A stretch of DNA of 64,000 nucleotides from Paulownia fortunei (taxonomy: Eukaryota; Streptophyta; Magnoliopsida; Lamiales; Paulowniaceae): assembly GCA_019321725.1 (NCBI GenBank), contig CM033113.1, positions 6,014,001 through 6,078,000 of the forward strand. The letters are read 5' to 3'. Every line of letters starts with the position of its first letter. Position 1 is the stretch's first letter. Below, in pieces: positions 37,301-55,399 of this stretch. Below the pieces are notes generated by a model. It was not told the DNA's origin and ran no database searches. It saw only the letters and a list, made by a program, of their open reading frames with translations. Position numbers and translations under genes: made by a program.

Positions 37301-38839
37301 CGGAGGATGATATCATGAAGGACAGTGAAACAGAGGGCAGTGAGATACCATTGGGAAAGTTGATGAAACGACTAAAAGCTAAAGGAGCAAAGGCAAGAAA
37401 AGAGGTGAAGAATGAGTCTGCACCAGCTGAAGTGGCAAATGAAAATGATTTTGATATCTTGAAAATGGTGAAGGAAATAAATTCTGATAATCTGCCTAAT
37501 GGCCATGAATATGTTCACAAAAAGAGGAGAAGCAGCCATAAGCTTCAGAAGAGGAAAACACTGTTTAGTGAATCAACGGATGTTCCTGTGCCAAAACGTA
37601 AGAGAACATCATCTGCTCAAGCTCACAAGTCTCTCCCAGCTAGTCCTTCGAAGGGTTCCAAGAGGCCTGCTAATATAAAACAGGAGAATATTAAAGTTGA
37701 CTTTGACAAAATGGATGAGGAGCTTCAAACTAGTTCAGAAGATGAATCCATGAATAAAAAAATGGCTGAATCCACAGAGTCCGACTTGTTAGTTTCAAGT
37801 ATTGGGAAGAAATCCAGTTCCTCCTCTAAGCAGAAAGGTAAACGATCTGACAGAGATCATACTGAGGCGCTCAATCACTCCCCTAATGCTAAGGTATGCT
37901 TCTCCACTAATGAAATTTGTGGAATGCCTATGATGTTTCGTGAGATATGCATTTTCACAACTTCTTGTTATGTGCAGAAGCCTAAGAAAGTCGCAGAAAC
38001 TGAGAGCATGCTCTCAGTCAGTTATTCTAAGTTGGTATCTATGAAGAAGCAAAAACAGAAAAGTGTTGCTGGACTAGCAAAGGTTAGTGTGTCCTATCAT
38101 TCTTGCAATTTCTTGTGAAATGGTTTGAGATTGTGAATGCAGACATGCTAAATTATAACTCAAATGGGTGCTACTTGTACTAAAGAAGTATATTTATGGG
38201 ATTGTATGGTAACATGCATGCCATTGTGAGAAGTAAGAAACATGGTAAAACAACAAAATATATAGCGTGCTTTTGGAGCATTGGGCTCTCTTATGGTCCA
38301 TGCCATGCCCAATAGTGAGGTTCCGTCGGCTTTCGTTCACTACGCCAAAGAATGATATGCTCAACAAATCCGTGAAGCTTTCCAGAATTCATTAGTTAAT
38401 GTTGCTGAAAAACCATCTTTTCCTAAATATTGCTGCAGCTTTACTTAATTTCTTTTATGTTTATAAAGTTAATGTTCTAACAACTTCTGTTTCACTAAAT
38501 TTTACTTAAACCCGGTTTCCACTTTGTTTCATCTTAGTGCACAACCAAGGACAATGGAAGTTACACCGCTGACTTAATTGGTTGCAGAATAAAAGTTTGG
38601 TGGCCAATGGATAAGCAGTAAGTGTTTTTTGACTTGGTCTGTATGCTTTAATCTTTTCTCAAAATTGTAACATAGGCGAAAGATAATTGGGAAGGTTAAT
38701 ATATAGAATGCTATTGTAGTATCAAAACATTCTTCCATGTAGCATACTTATGAAATATTTCCTCGAAGTACTCTCTTTTTCAAATTTTGATCTGAGAATA
38801 ATTTAGCACCAGCCTTATCAAACCCTCATGCCTATCCCC

Positions 38840-38870
<31 letters not shown>

Positions 38871-41800
38871 ACACACACACAAACCATGAAAAAATAAGGA
38901 AAAAGAAAATAAAGATAGGAATAAAAAGATTGTATATGAGTAAGTGAGTGGAATATAATTAATCCTTTTTCCTTCTAGTTTCTCTATAATTTTTTTCATA
39001 GGGCTATGCCTATAGGGTTCTTTCTTCCAGCTTCAGTAACCATATTCAGACACTTCCTTCAGTGCCAATGTTGTTGACCTCTGCACAAAGAACTGTCAGT
39101 CATCAAGGAGAGAGTTGGCATTTCCATTTATCCTGTTACAGTTCTGCATTTTCGTACCAAATAGCATACACTTTTCAATGAGTTCATGGAAGATTTTGAG
39201 TAATTCTAGAGATTCATGGCATTATGCTTGCCTGTCTGACTTTATGCAGGTTTTACGAAGGTGTTGTGAAGTCGTTTGATTCCCAGAAAAAGAAGCACGT
39301 GGTAAACTGCATTTTGATTGTCTGGTTGTCTTTCTGTACTGCTATAGAATTCTTAATCAATTTCCTATTTATAAAATTTCTCATCCTGACTTTTTTTTTA
39401 AATCTTTCGATCAATTTGTTCACAGATATTATATGATGATGGAGATGTGGAAGTTCTTCGATTAGATAGGGAACGCTGGGAGCTTGTTGATAATGGTCGA
39501 AAATCAGAGGTTGTCTAAATATCACGAAATTATTTTTCTCATACTAGAAATCTGTTTAATTATTCGTTTAGCATAAGATCTGACATCGGTTCCCCATTTG
39601 CAGCGATCTAGTTCGTCAAAGGGCTTTCGTCCTAAAGGAGGGTAAGTGCCGCCTTCATTTAATCTGCATGCACACTTTGTTATTTGTAGTTTCATAATCA
39701 ACCGCCCACCTCTCACTTCCTTTTTCTATATATACATTTTCAGTTATTCATATGCAGTTAATTATCCCCATATTTATGTACATATGTAAAGTAACAGATT
39801 GGAATAGAGATGGAAGCCTAGTGAAACCACTGCAGGAGAAAATTGTCTAGGTTGTGTCTTAGAATTGAGTCTGTCTATACGAGCATAAGAAAGTATGAAA
39901 GAAGAAAATGTGAAAGTCCTAAGAACATGAATCACATCTACTTAGTGTAGTGTTCTGCCATGATGAAATGACTTTTCTTACTTAGAAGTTAGCTTGGAAA
40001 CATGGTGAAGCCTACATATGTTTTTTCCTCGTAACATATGTCCACTGGCCACTTTGATCAAGTGATTTTATTTGAGAAAGAGAGTAAAATAACTATTATT
40101 GAATTTCTGATTGATGAAATGTAAGCATATTTGTTAAATTTTATGGTTGAGAGCTTAGATATGTTTACTATTTTGGTTACTCGTAAAGGAAGAAGGAAGA
40201 GGTAACTGGCACCCAAATGTGTTGTGTCATAGTAAAAGAAATGAAAGTTCAATGCTATATTAGTAGCTTGGACTTTTGGAATAGTTGTGGTTTGAAGTGC
40301 ACAGTTTGAAAAATGTAGCTAAGCCTACTGGCTACTGCTGGTAGTAACATAACACCCTCGATTTTATTGAAATCAATCACTTGCAGTTTTTCTCGATATC
40401 CCTGTCCTGTAAATATGATGGTATTTACACACTCTACAAATTTTACTAACTGCAATTTGCATTTGTCCAGAATGCTTACTTTTATAAACCAGCTATGCCA
40501 CTTGTGGTGAAGTGACCTTTTCTTTGCATATATAATTTAAGGAGCACTTTCTGTTATAAATTTCTATATAAGCCATAAATGTTCAACATCTAAAATACTT
40601 GGGTTCTGATTGACGCTCATTAATATGCTGTACTTGACCGGTGAAGAACAGAAATAGATTCATAAGATTGTTTCTAATATTGCAACATTTTTAGAAACTT
40701 TTGATTATTTTTTCACTACAATAAAGTAATTGGGGGATCACTTAAATGAAAGAAATTGGGATTTTTCATCCAATATGTACCTAAGAAAGCTATACACCTG
40801 CCACCTTTATATTCAACCCAGTTATGGTGTGAAATGCTGAAGTAATGATGTGCAGTAAACTTAATCTTTTTGAAGCATTCCCTCTAGCCGTGGAAAAGGT
40901 TATTAACATTTATGTCTACACTGACATTTCTTGTAATTCTTTGTTTGCTTAATTGATTGTTTACCTCAGCATGTGCACGTCTTTCTGTCCCAAGAAGCTA
41001 GTACTTGGATGTCTACTCATTTGATTGACTTGCAGATCATCTCGGCAGAGAAGGAAATCGATTGGAGGCTCAGAACAAGATAAAAAATTGGAAGTGAAGT
41101 GAGTTGATTTTTTGCGGTTCAGCGGAATTAAAATGCTTGTTTCTTTTGTTTGTAATTAGCTTATGTAATTGAACTGACTGGCAGATCTCCATCATCTCAA
41201 GTAAGAGGGAAAAGAACTCCACGCAAAAGTCCAAACCAAAGGCAAAAGGGCCTGTTGAAGAGTAAATTCTCTATGGAAAGCAGTGGAAGCCCAGATGTTG
41301 CTTATCCTGAATCTACCACAAAGTCCAAGGTTGATAACTCAGACTCAGGTGAAGGATCTTGATATTTAGCAATTTATCTCCTGAAGTCAAGCGAAACAAC
41401 ACTGCAATATTTGATGGCTAGATTCTGCATATAGTCTTTTACTTTTTCAATTTGAGATCTTTGTTGTTGGACGTCTCTTCAAAGTTTTTAATTGTTCTCA
41501 GAGTTAAGATTGTGCTATTTGGTTGACTATACTTCATTTTATCCTGTATTGCATTTGTATTTGTTGTCAAATCAGTACATACAGATTTTGTGTTCTCTAC
41601 TGACTTTTCTCCTGTGTTCACAATTCAGAGAAGGAACAGAATGAAAGGATTGATAAGAGTATGTCTGAGGAGCTAACCAATAAAGACAAGAAACAAGAGG
41701 AAGATGCTGAGAAGGGGTTGAGTGAAGCAGAAGAGCACAAAGAGGAAGAAAGCGACTCTGAAAATACTGAGAGTGATAATGTTGGTGGCTCTCCACATGA

Positions 41801-42116
41801 TGCTCATGGATCAGATAATGAAGCAATCTCTTCTTCAGATGAGAAGCAGTTAGATGAGACCAAGGAAGAATCTGGACAGGAGGCTGATGAAGCGGAAGAC
41901 ATGGATAGCCAACCAACAGCTTTAGATAAGCCTGACAACAAGACCTCTGTTTCTGATTCTGTAGATGCTAAGCTTTCTGATGACGAGCTTCTGGTACTCA
42001 ACTTCAGCCATATTCACTTGGAGAATTTATGCAAAATGTTTGACATTGGGTAATGCACTAACACTGTTTTTGTCAAAATGCAGAGCACGTGGAAGCAACG
42101 TGCAGGAAAGAAATAA
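25312..42116 (+). CDS. PDS5A: Sister chromatid cohesion cofactor PDS5 (PDS5A-like)
   Basis: Cohesin regulator acting in nuclear chromosome cohesion, repair and meiosis. 33 in-frame exons, 1654 aa: 25312-25404, 27078-27281, 27402-27583, 27980-28106, 28181-28399, 28748-28964, 29043-29188, 29284-29429, 29736-29885, 30011-30059, 30155-30346, 30487-30669, 31374-31528, 31619-31745, 31893-32042, 32131-32190, 32286-32422, 32551-32668, 32788-32919, 33053-33252, 35625-35781, 35998-36144, 37111-37191, 37285-37893, 37978-38082, 38538-38617, 39250-39301, 39426-39509, 39604-39641, 41036-41098, 41185-41348, 41629-41993, 42084-42116. Start MAQKLLQQLKELGSKLESPP. The helical-repeat body (to about residue 1100) has EITRITAPEAPYDDDALK, YRSCVVMLDLECDDL and LTSIPVETIKLVSERLRD. 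A basic/acidic linker with KRKRTSS follows, then the plant-type Tudor domain (about 1374-1432: CRIKVWWPMDKQFYEG, ILYDDGDVEVLRL). Acidic tail ends STWKQRAGKK. Long form, like Arabidopsis PDS5A/B. Confidence 0.95.
25891..26080. repeat. 65-bp tandem repeat, three copies, in PDS5 intron 1
   Basis: Units start at 25891, 25956 and 26021, each beginning TGAGTT and sharing TTTTAATTA, CAATTTTAAAA and CTATTCAAGAAGAT with few differences. Just upstream, 25500-25625 and 25690-25805 are also diverged copies of each other (shared phrases GTTATGGCT/GTTGTGGCT, TAATTGG, TTAGGGTTC and AAGCAGAAAGT). Confidence 0.85.
33253..35624. other. PDS5 intron 20 (2.37 kb), no exon inside
   Basis: Largest internal intron of the PDS5 gene. 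The neighbouring exons join directly in frame (MYR-Q-LYLFLS). I looked for hidden exons or a nested gene and found none. Confidence 0.7.
38836..38881. repeat. C21 run followed by (AC)n in PDS5 intron 25
   Basis: Twenty-one C then about twelve AC units, inside the intron between exons 25 and 26. The complementary strand is G-rich and could form a quadruplex; the run length is uncertain in any assembly. Confidence 0.9.
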
Positions 42117-43329
42117 GGCCATGGCAAATAGTTATGAAGCTGCTGCACTTCGAAGATTGTGATGCAGAATGCAAACTTAGTGTAACAAGCTGACTGTCAG
42201 AGAGAATACCATTGAACTGTTGACCTGAATAAATTTGTGTCCACCTGCTGTAGATTGTAGCAAGTATAGCATACATGATAAGACTTTGCCTTAATATAGT
42301 TGCCAAGGAGTTTAGTCTGCGGTGGGTTATAGAAATTGACTCTTTTGTATGTTTGAGATTAAGATCTTGTGTACAGCTATAAATCGTACTTACCATCTAG
42401 TTGTTCAGCTGGTCAGCTGTGTAGCTCAGCTCCCTGATTTGTATGTATGTTTCGAAATTATGCTGGGCTATGTTAGTTTATTTTCCGTGTTTTTGAGAAA
42501 TGTCTTTGAAAAGTATCATCTACTTGAGTTTTATGAAGTTTTATAAGTGCCCTAACAGCCATAAATACACCGGCATATATTATTCTCTTAGAATTAAGAA
42601 AATTCATGCAACAACTAAGCATAGACTTGCTCAATGTTGAGATGTTTAGCGTTGCACAATGCCCCTTGTGCATTCTTTTATTCAAAATAGATTCCAAACC
42701 GCTAAACATCAACACAAATAACATAAAATAAAAATCATTACATTTTTTAGATAATTATTAGTCATCAAGAAATAATATATTCTTCTATCCTAAATTTATT
42801 ACTCTATATTTTTTAATTTGTTACTCATTTTCGTGTTTTGGGATGGTTCAAGACAAGGTTTAAATTTCATAGAAAGTTACTTTTTTTAAATCTTTCTTTT
42901 AATGTAAGAAAGTGATTTTATTAATTTCAATTATTATTTAAAAGATAAAAATATGCATGATTTTTAATTTTCAATTCTCATTTAAAATTTAGATGATGGA
43001 GCCACACTGAATAATAGTTTATTAATTATTGAAAATATATAAAAAAAGAAACTTCGAAAAATTCTTCACAGCTGGATTCAACAATTATGCGAGGGCCACC
43101 GGCCACCGCCTACAAATTGAAGGATTGAAATAAAATGAAAATTAGGCAGAGGCGCCAACAGAAGTTCGAAAGGCGCACAGTCAAAGAAACATTTTACTAA
43201 TAATAATAATATGAAAAATACTACCTAAATTGGAATTAGCGTTATTTTATGGCGGTCATTCGGATGCTATAACTCTCTCTTTCCCTCTTATCAACTGCAT
43301 CTTTTCTGGCCGTCGCTCTCTCTCTCTCG
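42117..43329. other. Spacer between PDS5 and ALKBH2
   Basis: PDS5 3' UTR followed by AT-rich DNA and the ALKBH2 promoter. No other gene. A 7-codon open frame starting with ATG at 43249 could be an upstream ORF if the ALKBH2 leader reaches that far, and a short CT run (43313-43328) ends just before the ALKBH2 start. Confidence 0.5.
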
Positions 43330-46300
43330 ATGTCGGGCGGCCTCTTGAAGTTGAGAACAGAACATGATCCGATTAACGATCCTGACCCAGGTGCAGATCC
43401 AGACCCGGAAAATGCTACAGCTGAGAAACCTAAGAAAGTGGTGATGGTGGATTTAGGCAACGGAAGTCAGGTTTTACACATGCCACGATTCATTTCATAC
43501 CAAGATTCATGGAAGTATTTCGATTACCTGGATAAAAATATCCCTTGGACCCGACCCACTATCCGCGTCTTTGCCCGATCGCATATCCAGGTTCGATTTC
43601 CCCCCATTTCCTTTCTCTCCTATGTATATAAAACAAATATACGGAGTGCATGTTTTGCTAGTTTTGTGTTTGTTTTTTTATTCGTGCGAAATTGCGATAC
43701 CACCCCTTGTTTAGAATCATTTATTGAACTCTAATCCCTAAATCCTAAATGAACCCTAAATGATTAATTAAAAGTGGCGTGCATTAGTGGACGAGTGAAG
43801 TACTTTTTGGCCCAAGAGCGATAGGTTTATTGAAGAAATCAAATGCCCCGTGGGCAACTGAGAGTTCATTATAAGAAATGACAACATTGTCAGTGCTATA
43901 TGAATCGGAAGAAAGTTCATAATCTTGGATGTGGAATATGGAATCATGCTTTTCTATTTGATTAATTTCCAACTTCTCTATCCATTTCTTCTCTTGAATG
44001 TCATCTTCATTATCTTTTGTAGTTAACTTTAACCAAGAGTTGCATGATGTATCCAATTTTAGCAGCATGATTATTGCTCAGAACTATTTCTGATGAACAG
44101 TTTTTTTAATTTCATTCATTTCTGTCTGAACAGCCCAGAGACACTTGCTATATTGCAAGTGAAGGATTGGCGCAACTAGTTTACAATGGGTATCAGCCTC
44201 ATGCTTATTCCTGGGATGAATTTCCACCCCTGAAGGACATTTTGGATTTGGTGAGATTGCTTTCAGTCGCATTTTACAAAATAATGACGGCGTATAATTT
44301 ATGTTTGGGATTTTTTTTACAATGAATTCATCTCTAATGCTTCTATGGTGTGACTCTAGGTCCACAAAGTTCTTCCTGGAAGCAATTTCAATAGCTTAGT
44401 GTTAAATAAGTACAAAGGAGGCAATGATTCTGTTGGTTGGCATGCCGACAATGAGAAACTTTATGGACCAACTCCGGAAATTGCTTCAGTTTCCTTTGGT
44501 TGTGAACGCGATTTTCTCTTGAAGAAGAAACCAAGTAAAGGTACCGGATTATCTTCTCCTCTGGGTTTTGTTATGTGTAGTTTTGGGTATGGATCATCTT
44601 GTTTTAATGGTGAATGCATGGTTTGTATAGTTCCATATGTTTTACCTTGTCAATCCGTGCAACTGTAAATAGATAAGTCTTAACTTATGGATGTATACAA
44701 ACATGAATGAATTAATGATTGCTAGTTACTTTTTCTCATTTTGGAGGCACCCCAACCGGCACTGCCATTGCTAGAGTGAATAACATTTGGAACATAATCT
44801 GAGATTGCTGTACGTTAATATGTAAACTGCAGCACATATAAATGAATAACGGAGACTAACTAGATTATGAAATATATAGTCAAATACATAAAAGATGAAC
44901 AACAGTTAAAAGACAAATAATTATGATTTACTTGCATGTTAACAACATAGAGAACAATTGGGGCATAATTTGCAGTGTGGCTCTGCATTATATTCACTCG
45001 ACGGAAATGCTAGAGACAAAAGAAGAAAACAGTTGAGAATAAACAAGTTAGTTATTTGAAAATAGTGAGTGGAATGTTCATTGCATGTAGAGTTGAAAGG
45101 CATACTGAATAGATCACTAAGTGGCTCTTAAATACTAATATAGTATAGATGGTTAGTATAGATCCTGAAATGTACCTTATTTTCAAAACATGACCAAATT
45201 AGATGACTACCGATGAGTCTAGAATTTTTGCGAATATTATGGTATTTCTTTCAATGTTGAAAAATGTGTAATGTTATGAAACATTATTTTCTCAAACACT
45301 CTTAAAATTGAGATAAAATATAATAAATTGGACCTGGAGAAGACTACCTAAATGAACCTCCCTCGAATTCACACGCATGGATATAATAGGAGCACTTGCG
45401 AAAGCCTGCAAAATATTTATAAATCTCTGATATTCTCACGAACAAATACATATATAAAATTTTGGATGGTTGAATCAACTGATATTTTTGGTTTTATAGT
45501 TTTTTGGAAGGTGATGTTAAGGCTAGAGCTGGCTAAACCTACCAACAAATGTTGTGGACATTTGCTAGGAAGTCTGTACAGTCCTTTGTGTGAAGATGGT
45601 TGTCTAAGTTGCGTGTTTCTTTATTCATTCTTCAAGAGAAATAATGCATACCTCACTGCAATTTATGATATGATTGGTCTCCATGCTGTACAAGTACATA
45701 GCAATTAATCTCAATTAGTTATTTTATTTTTTTGCAACTTATGTAAACTTTGTAGTATTTCTAGAATATTTCTTATTTTCTTTTTGCATTTAATTATTTA
45801 GTATGCATGATAATGTTAACTATACCATACTTTGTGCCTAGAATAATGTGTTTGTATTAGTGTGGCAATGGCGTTATTGTTTGGAGCCATCTAGATGATG
45901 AGGACAGGTAACTAACCATTAGGGTTGTCGATCAAGTCGAGGGATCTGAGCTTGCTTCTGCTCAACTCCACTTGAACTAATATACAAGATTCTTTTATCA
46001 AGGTTCAAACTGACCATTAGGTTCCCAAGTTGACATCAAATTTCCATTAGACATGTTCTTTATTTAAGGAGTAAATTGTGATTGTTAAATTTTTTATCTT
46101 ACCTTAATCAACAGGGATACAATTCCAAATGGAAAGTCTACAAGTGAAATCCAAAAAAATTGACTGAATTAGCTCTTTTTACTTGAAGTGCTATCAATAA
46201 AAGAAGGGTGATTTTCGGAAGAATGGGAATAAGTTTGACTTCTCTTATTTTGTATTAAAAGCCAACTATCACACAAAGATGGAGAAAGTAATTTTTTAAC

Positions 46301-46582
46301 TAATTTCACATATAATAAGATATCATTGATTGTATTTATTTTGAGCCAAACACCTATTTTGATTTATCTTTTACAGTTAAGTCAGCTAGAAGAAATGAGG
46401 GTGAACCTCCCAGCAAGAGATCAAAGAAGCTCAACAATAGTGATCAACATGCTTTCGTATTAAAGCATGGCTCACTGCTGGTAATGAGTGGCTACACCCA
46501 AAGGGACTGGCTCCACTCAGTCCCCAAACGCGTGAAAGCAGAGTCAGTGCGAATTAATCTCACGTTCAGACGCGTTTTATGA
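43330..46582 (+). CDS. ALKBH2: AlkB homolog 2, DNA oxidative demethylase
   Basis: Fe(II)/2-oxoglutarate dioxygenase that repairs 1-methyladenine and 3-methylcytosine in DNA. Four exons, 43330-43590, 44134-44250, 44360-44540 and 46377-46582, join in frame to 254 residues. Visible family features: RFISYQDSWKYFDYLDKNIP near residue 52, then PRDTCYIASEGLAQLVYNGY. The iron site is His154 and Asp156 (VGWHADNEKLYG) with His233 (RDWLHSVPKR). The 2-oxoglutarate Arg pair is Arg245 and Arg251 (VRINLTFR). GPTPEIASVSFGCERDFLL is the nucleotide-recognition strand region. A basic KRSKK patch at 200-204 may help nuclear import. All catalytic residues are intact and the length is normal for the plant family. 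Intron 3 is 1.8 kb and shows nothing recognisable. Confidence 0.93.
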
Positions 46583-46647
46583 TTAACATTACAGAGCTTT
46601 TTTTTTTTTAATTTATCCAGTATAGAGGATGCTAGTTGATTTTGATT

Positions 46648-46960
46648 TGATGAGCTTGGTGAAGGTATTGCCCTTTCGATTGCTACAAGCCTGTTACAAT
46701 TGATAGCTATGCTTATGATGATCACTTTGCATTTACTGAGAACGAGACAGATTTTCAGTTAAGTGATGTGATGAATATAGAATTTTTGAGCAAGCAGCGG
46801 TTTTTTTGTAGTTTTGGGATTTTCGATTTATTGAGCTTGGTGAAGGTACTAGCCTTTATATTGCTATAAGCCTGTTATGTAATCCATAGCCATGCTTACA
46901 ACAAATACTTTGCATTTTCTGAGAATGTGTCCGAGAGATCTTCAGTTCAGAGGCGTGATT
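46648..46960. repeat. Diverged tandem duplication, period about 175-181 bp
   Basis: TGAGCTTGGTGAAGGTA at 46651 recurs at 46832. The following phrases also recur in order: TTGCTA(C/T)AAGCCTGTTA, ATAGC(T/C)ATGCTTA, ACTTTGCATTT and CTGAGAA. The first copy begins within 80 bp of the ALKBH2 stop codon, so it may be part of the 3' UTR. Confidence 0.8.
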
Positions 46961-48559
46961 GCATATAGAAATGGAAGATGCCTGAAGGAGGATTATTTGA
47001 CTTTGATATTTGTCTTGAGGACAGAGGGACTGCAGTTCCCTTGCCTGGAGGATCATATGGTATTTGCATGTGAGCTTGGTGTGATGACTGGTTATAGCTG
47101 CTTTCACTGATGGAGTAATACTGCTTTGCCTTGGAAAATGATGAGGGGGCAGGCAACCAGTACTCGTTGAGACAGTCTTCATTCTGACTTGGTGATGCAA
47201 GATTGCTTCGCTATTCTGAGTTCAAAGCCGGTAGATACTGGATGTGTCACAAGCGGAGCAAGGTTAACCTAGGTATTTTTGGTGAGGAGTACCTGTCTGT
47301 TTTCTTAATCTTTTTTTTTTTTTTTTTGTATATGCACCTCTTATTTCAAAGGATTAGCATATGTAGTAGCACATAATGTCTTCTCACATTTCTTTAATTG
47401 GTTAAATATGGGCTAAACATTTAAATATCTTTATACTTTGGTTTGTCTATATTTAAATGTTTAGTTTGTTATATGTTTTATATTCGTTTTGTCCATATTT
47501 GAATGTTCGGTTTGTTATAGCATGAGGTCAAAATATTTAATCTTTTGATTTATTTATTATTATTATTTTGACAATTTTGATGATGTAAAAATTTAATTCT
47601 ATAGAGTGTTATAAGCAGTTTAAAATGTTAATAGAATTATTCGATTCTACATTCATTAAAACACTAATCAACATCAATAGAATATTCAATTTAGATGGAT
47701 AGGCCATTTTTTCTTGTTCCTTTTTTGTCTAGCACAATCTTGTACAACTTTTATTTATTAACTTATGAGTTTGAAAATCTTGATCAAAGTTGTATTTGAT
47801 AATAACTTTTATGTATCAACTCATGAGTTTGAACAATTTGATTTAATGTCTACTTAATTTTTTGTTAAGATAATATATTTTTGTGTTATGATTCCATTTT
47901 GCAATGATATTTCTACCTCCACTTTATAATTTTGCAATTAGAAAAACTTTAATATATATTAATGCTATTGTGATATTTCCAAATGCAAGTGGCAGAGTGG
48001 TAGTTTTCGGAAATGTGAGTGGATGCAGTACGTGTTGAGCAAAAAAATTGAAAAATGATTTGCGCATAATTAAACTCATTATCAAAGATTGATTACTATA
48101 TTTCCTGCTTCATAATAATAGATTTATTGGTACTATTAACCAGTTGATTATTTTTCAAATACGATAATAAACTTGATTATCTTTTCAAGTACAACAGTAT
48201 ATAACTTGGATTAATTTTAAAAATATTTGAATGACACAACAAACACATACAAATATTAATTTTCAGAACTTCTATACCATCAAATGCCAATAAATTAATT
48301 TAATTCAAAAAAATGAATTATCCAAATAGTAGACAGTCTATATAAGTAAAAACGTTGTTCGAGAGTAGCGGGACCGTTAAGAATTGCCTGTCAAACATCC
48401 TAATCAAAAACTCGAAAATTAAATGCAAATATCAATAACACGCCGCTCTATGCACTCCCACCGCCGCTCTGCAACACCGTGTGTGTGTGTATTTTACATG
48501 ATCATCTCAGAGCTTCTACTCGAAATTACGCTCTTTGCCTACGCGATTATAACTCTGTT

Positions 48560-49196
48560 TCGCGCACTGTCACACACTAAGACAAAATCAAGAAAATAAA
48601 AAGGCTAGTTGCGAAGCGCGCAACGGATTCTTCTCTTGGAAACTGAGGTATTTCTGTAGCTTCAAAACTTCGATTTTGATCCGCTAACTTTCTTTGGTTT
48701 CTTGTGTGTGATAACTTTGACTCCGATTTTGAGTTTTTTCCTCTCCTTTTCATTTCGGTGGTGTGAGTTCGGTTCGAGTGTGATCAGTGGCGGTGAATTT
48801 CATGGAATCTTGAGTTCTATCTTTGTTGTCATTCTATTTTCTTGGCGGTGTTATCAACTTCTTGAAAAATATATATGGTAAATGTATGGAATCTTGGTAC
48901 ATGGGCCTTCCTTTATCTGTTCAACAATATTTGTTGATCACCAGTCCCCCCTCCCTTTTTTTTTTTACTAAATTTTTATCTTCATTTACAATTTTGGTTC
49001 TTGGGATCTTTTCTTGGTTTCTGCATATTTCTTCGGGCGTGCGGTTTTCTTTATTGGCGAAAATTGAAGTTTGCTATGCGTGATTTTAATCTTTTAAACA
49101 TGTTAATATCACTTCCCATCTTTTATCTTTTTCTTCTTTTACAATTTTGGTTCTTGATGTCTTTTCTTAGGTTCTGCATATTTCTTGCAGACTATC
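48560..49196 (+). other. 5' leader of the thiolase gene with a leader intron
   Basis: A CG-rich leader (near 48600-48647) ends AACTGAG/GTATTTCTG. A TTTCTTGCAG acceptor ends at 49190, six bases before the thiolase ATG. This predicts a 543-bp intron in the 5' UTR. The exact transcription start is not visible. Confidence 0.55.

Positions 49197-55399
<6,203 letters not shown>

Larger units (their letters stand above)
46583..49196. other. ALKBH2-to-thiolase spacer including the thiolase leader
   Basis: Contains the ALKBH2 3' region, a diverged tandem duplication (46648-46960), a 50-bp near-repeat of GTTTGTCTATATTTAAATGTT phrases (47440-47530) and AT-rich DNA. From about 48500 it holds the thiolase promoter and leader. 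No extra coding exon is supported. Confidence 0.5.

Noticed and set aside
43249..43272. Upstream ORF before ALKBH2
   Set aside because: Seven codons, and the transcription start is unknown, so I cannot say that it is in the mRNA; only mentioned in the spacer entry.
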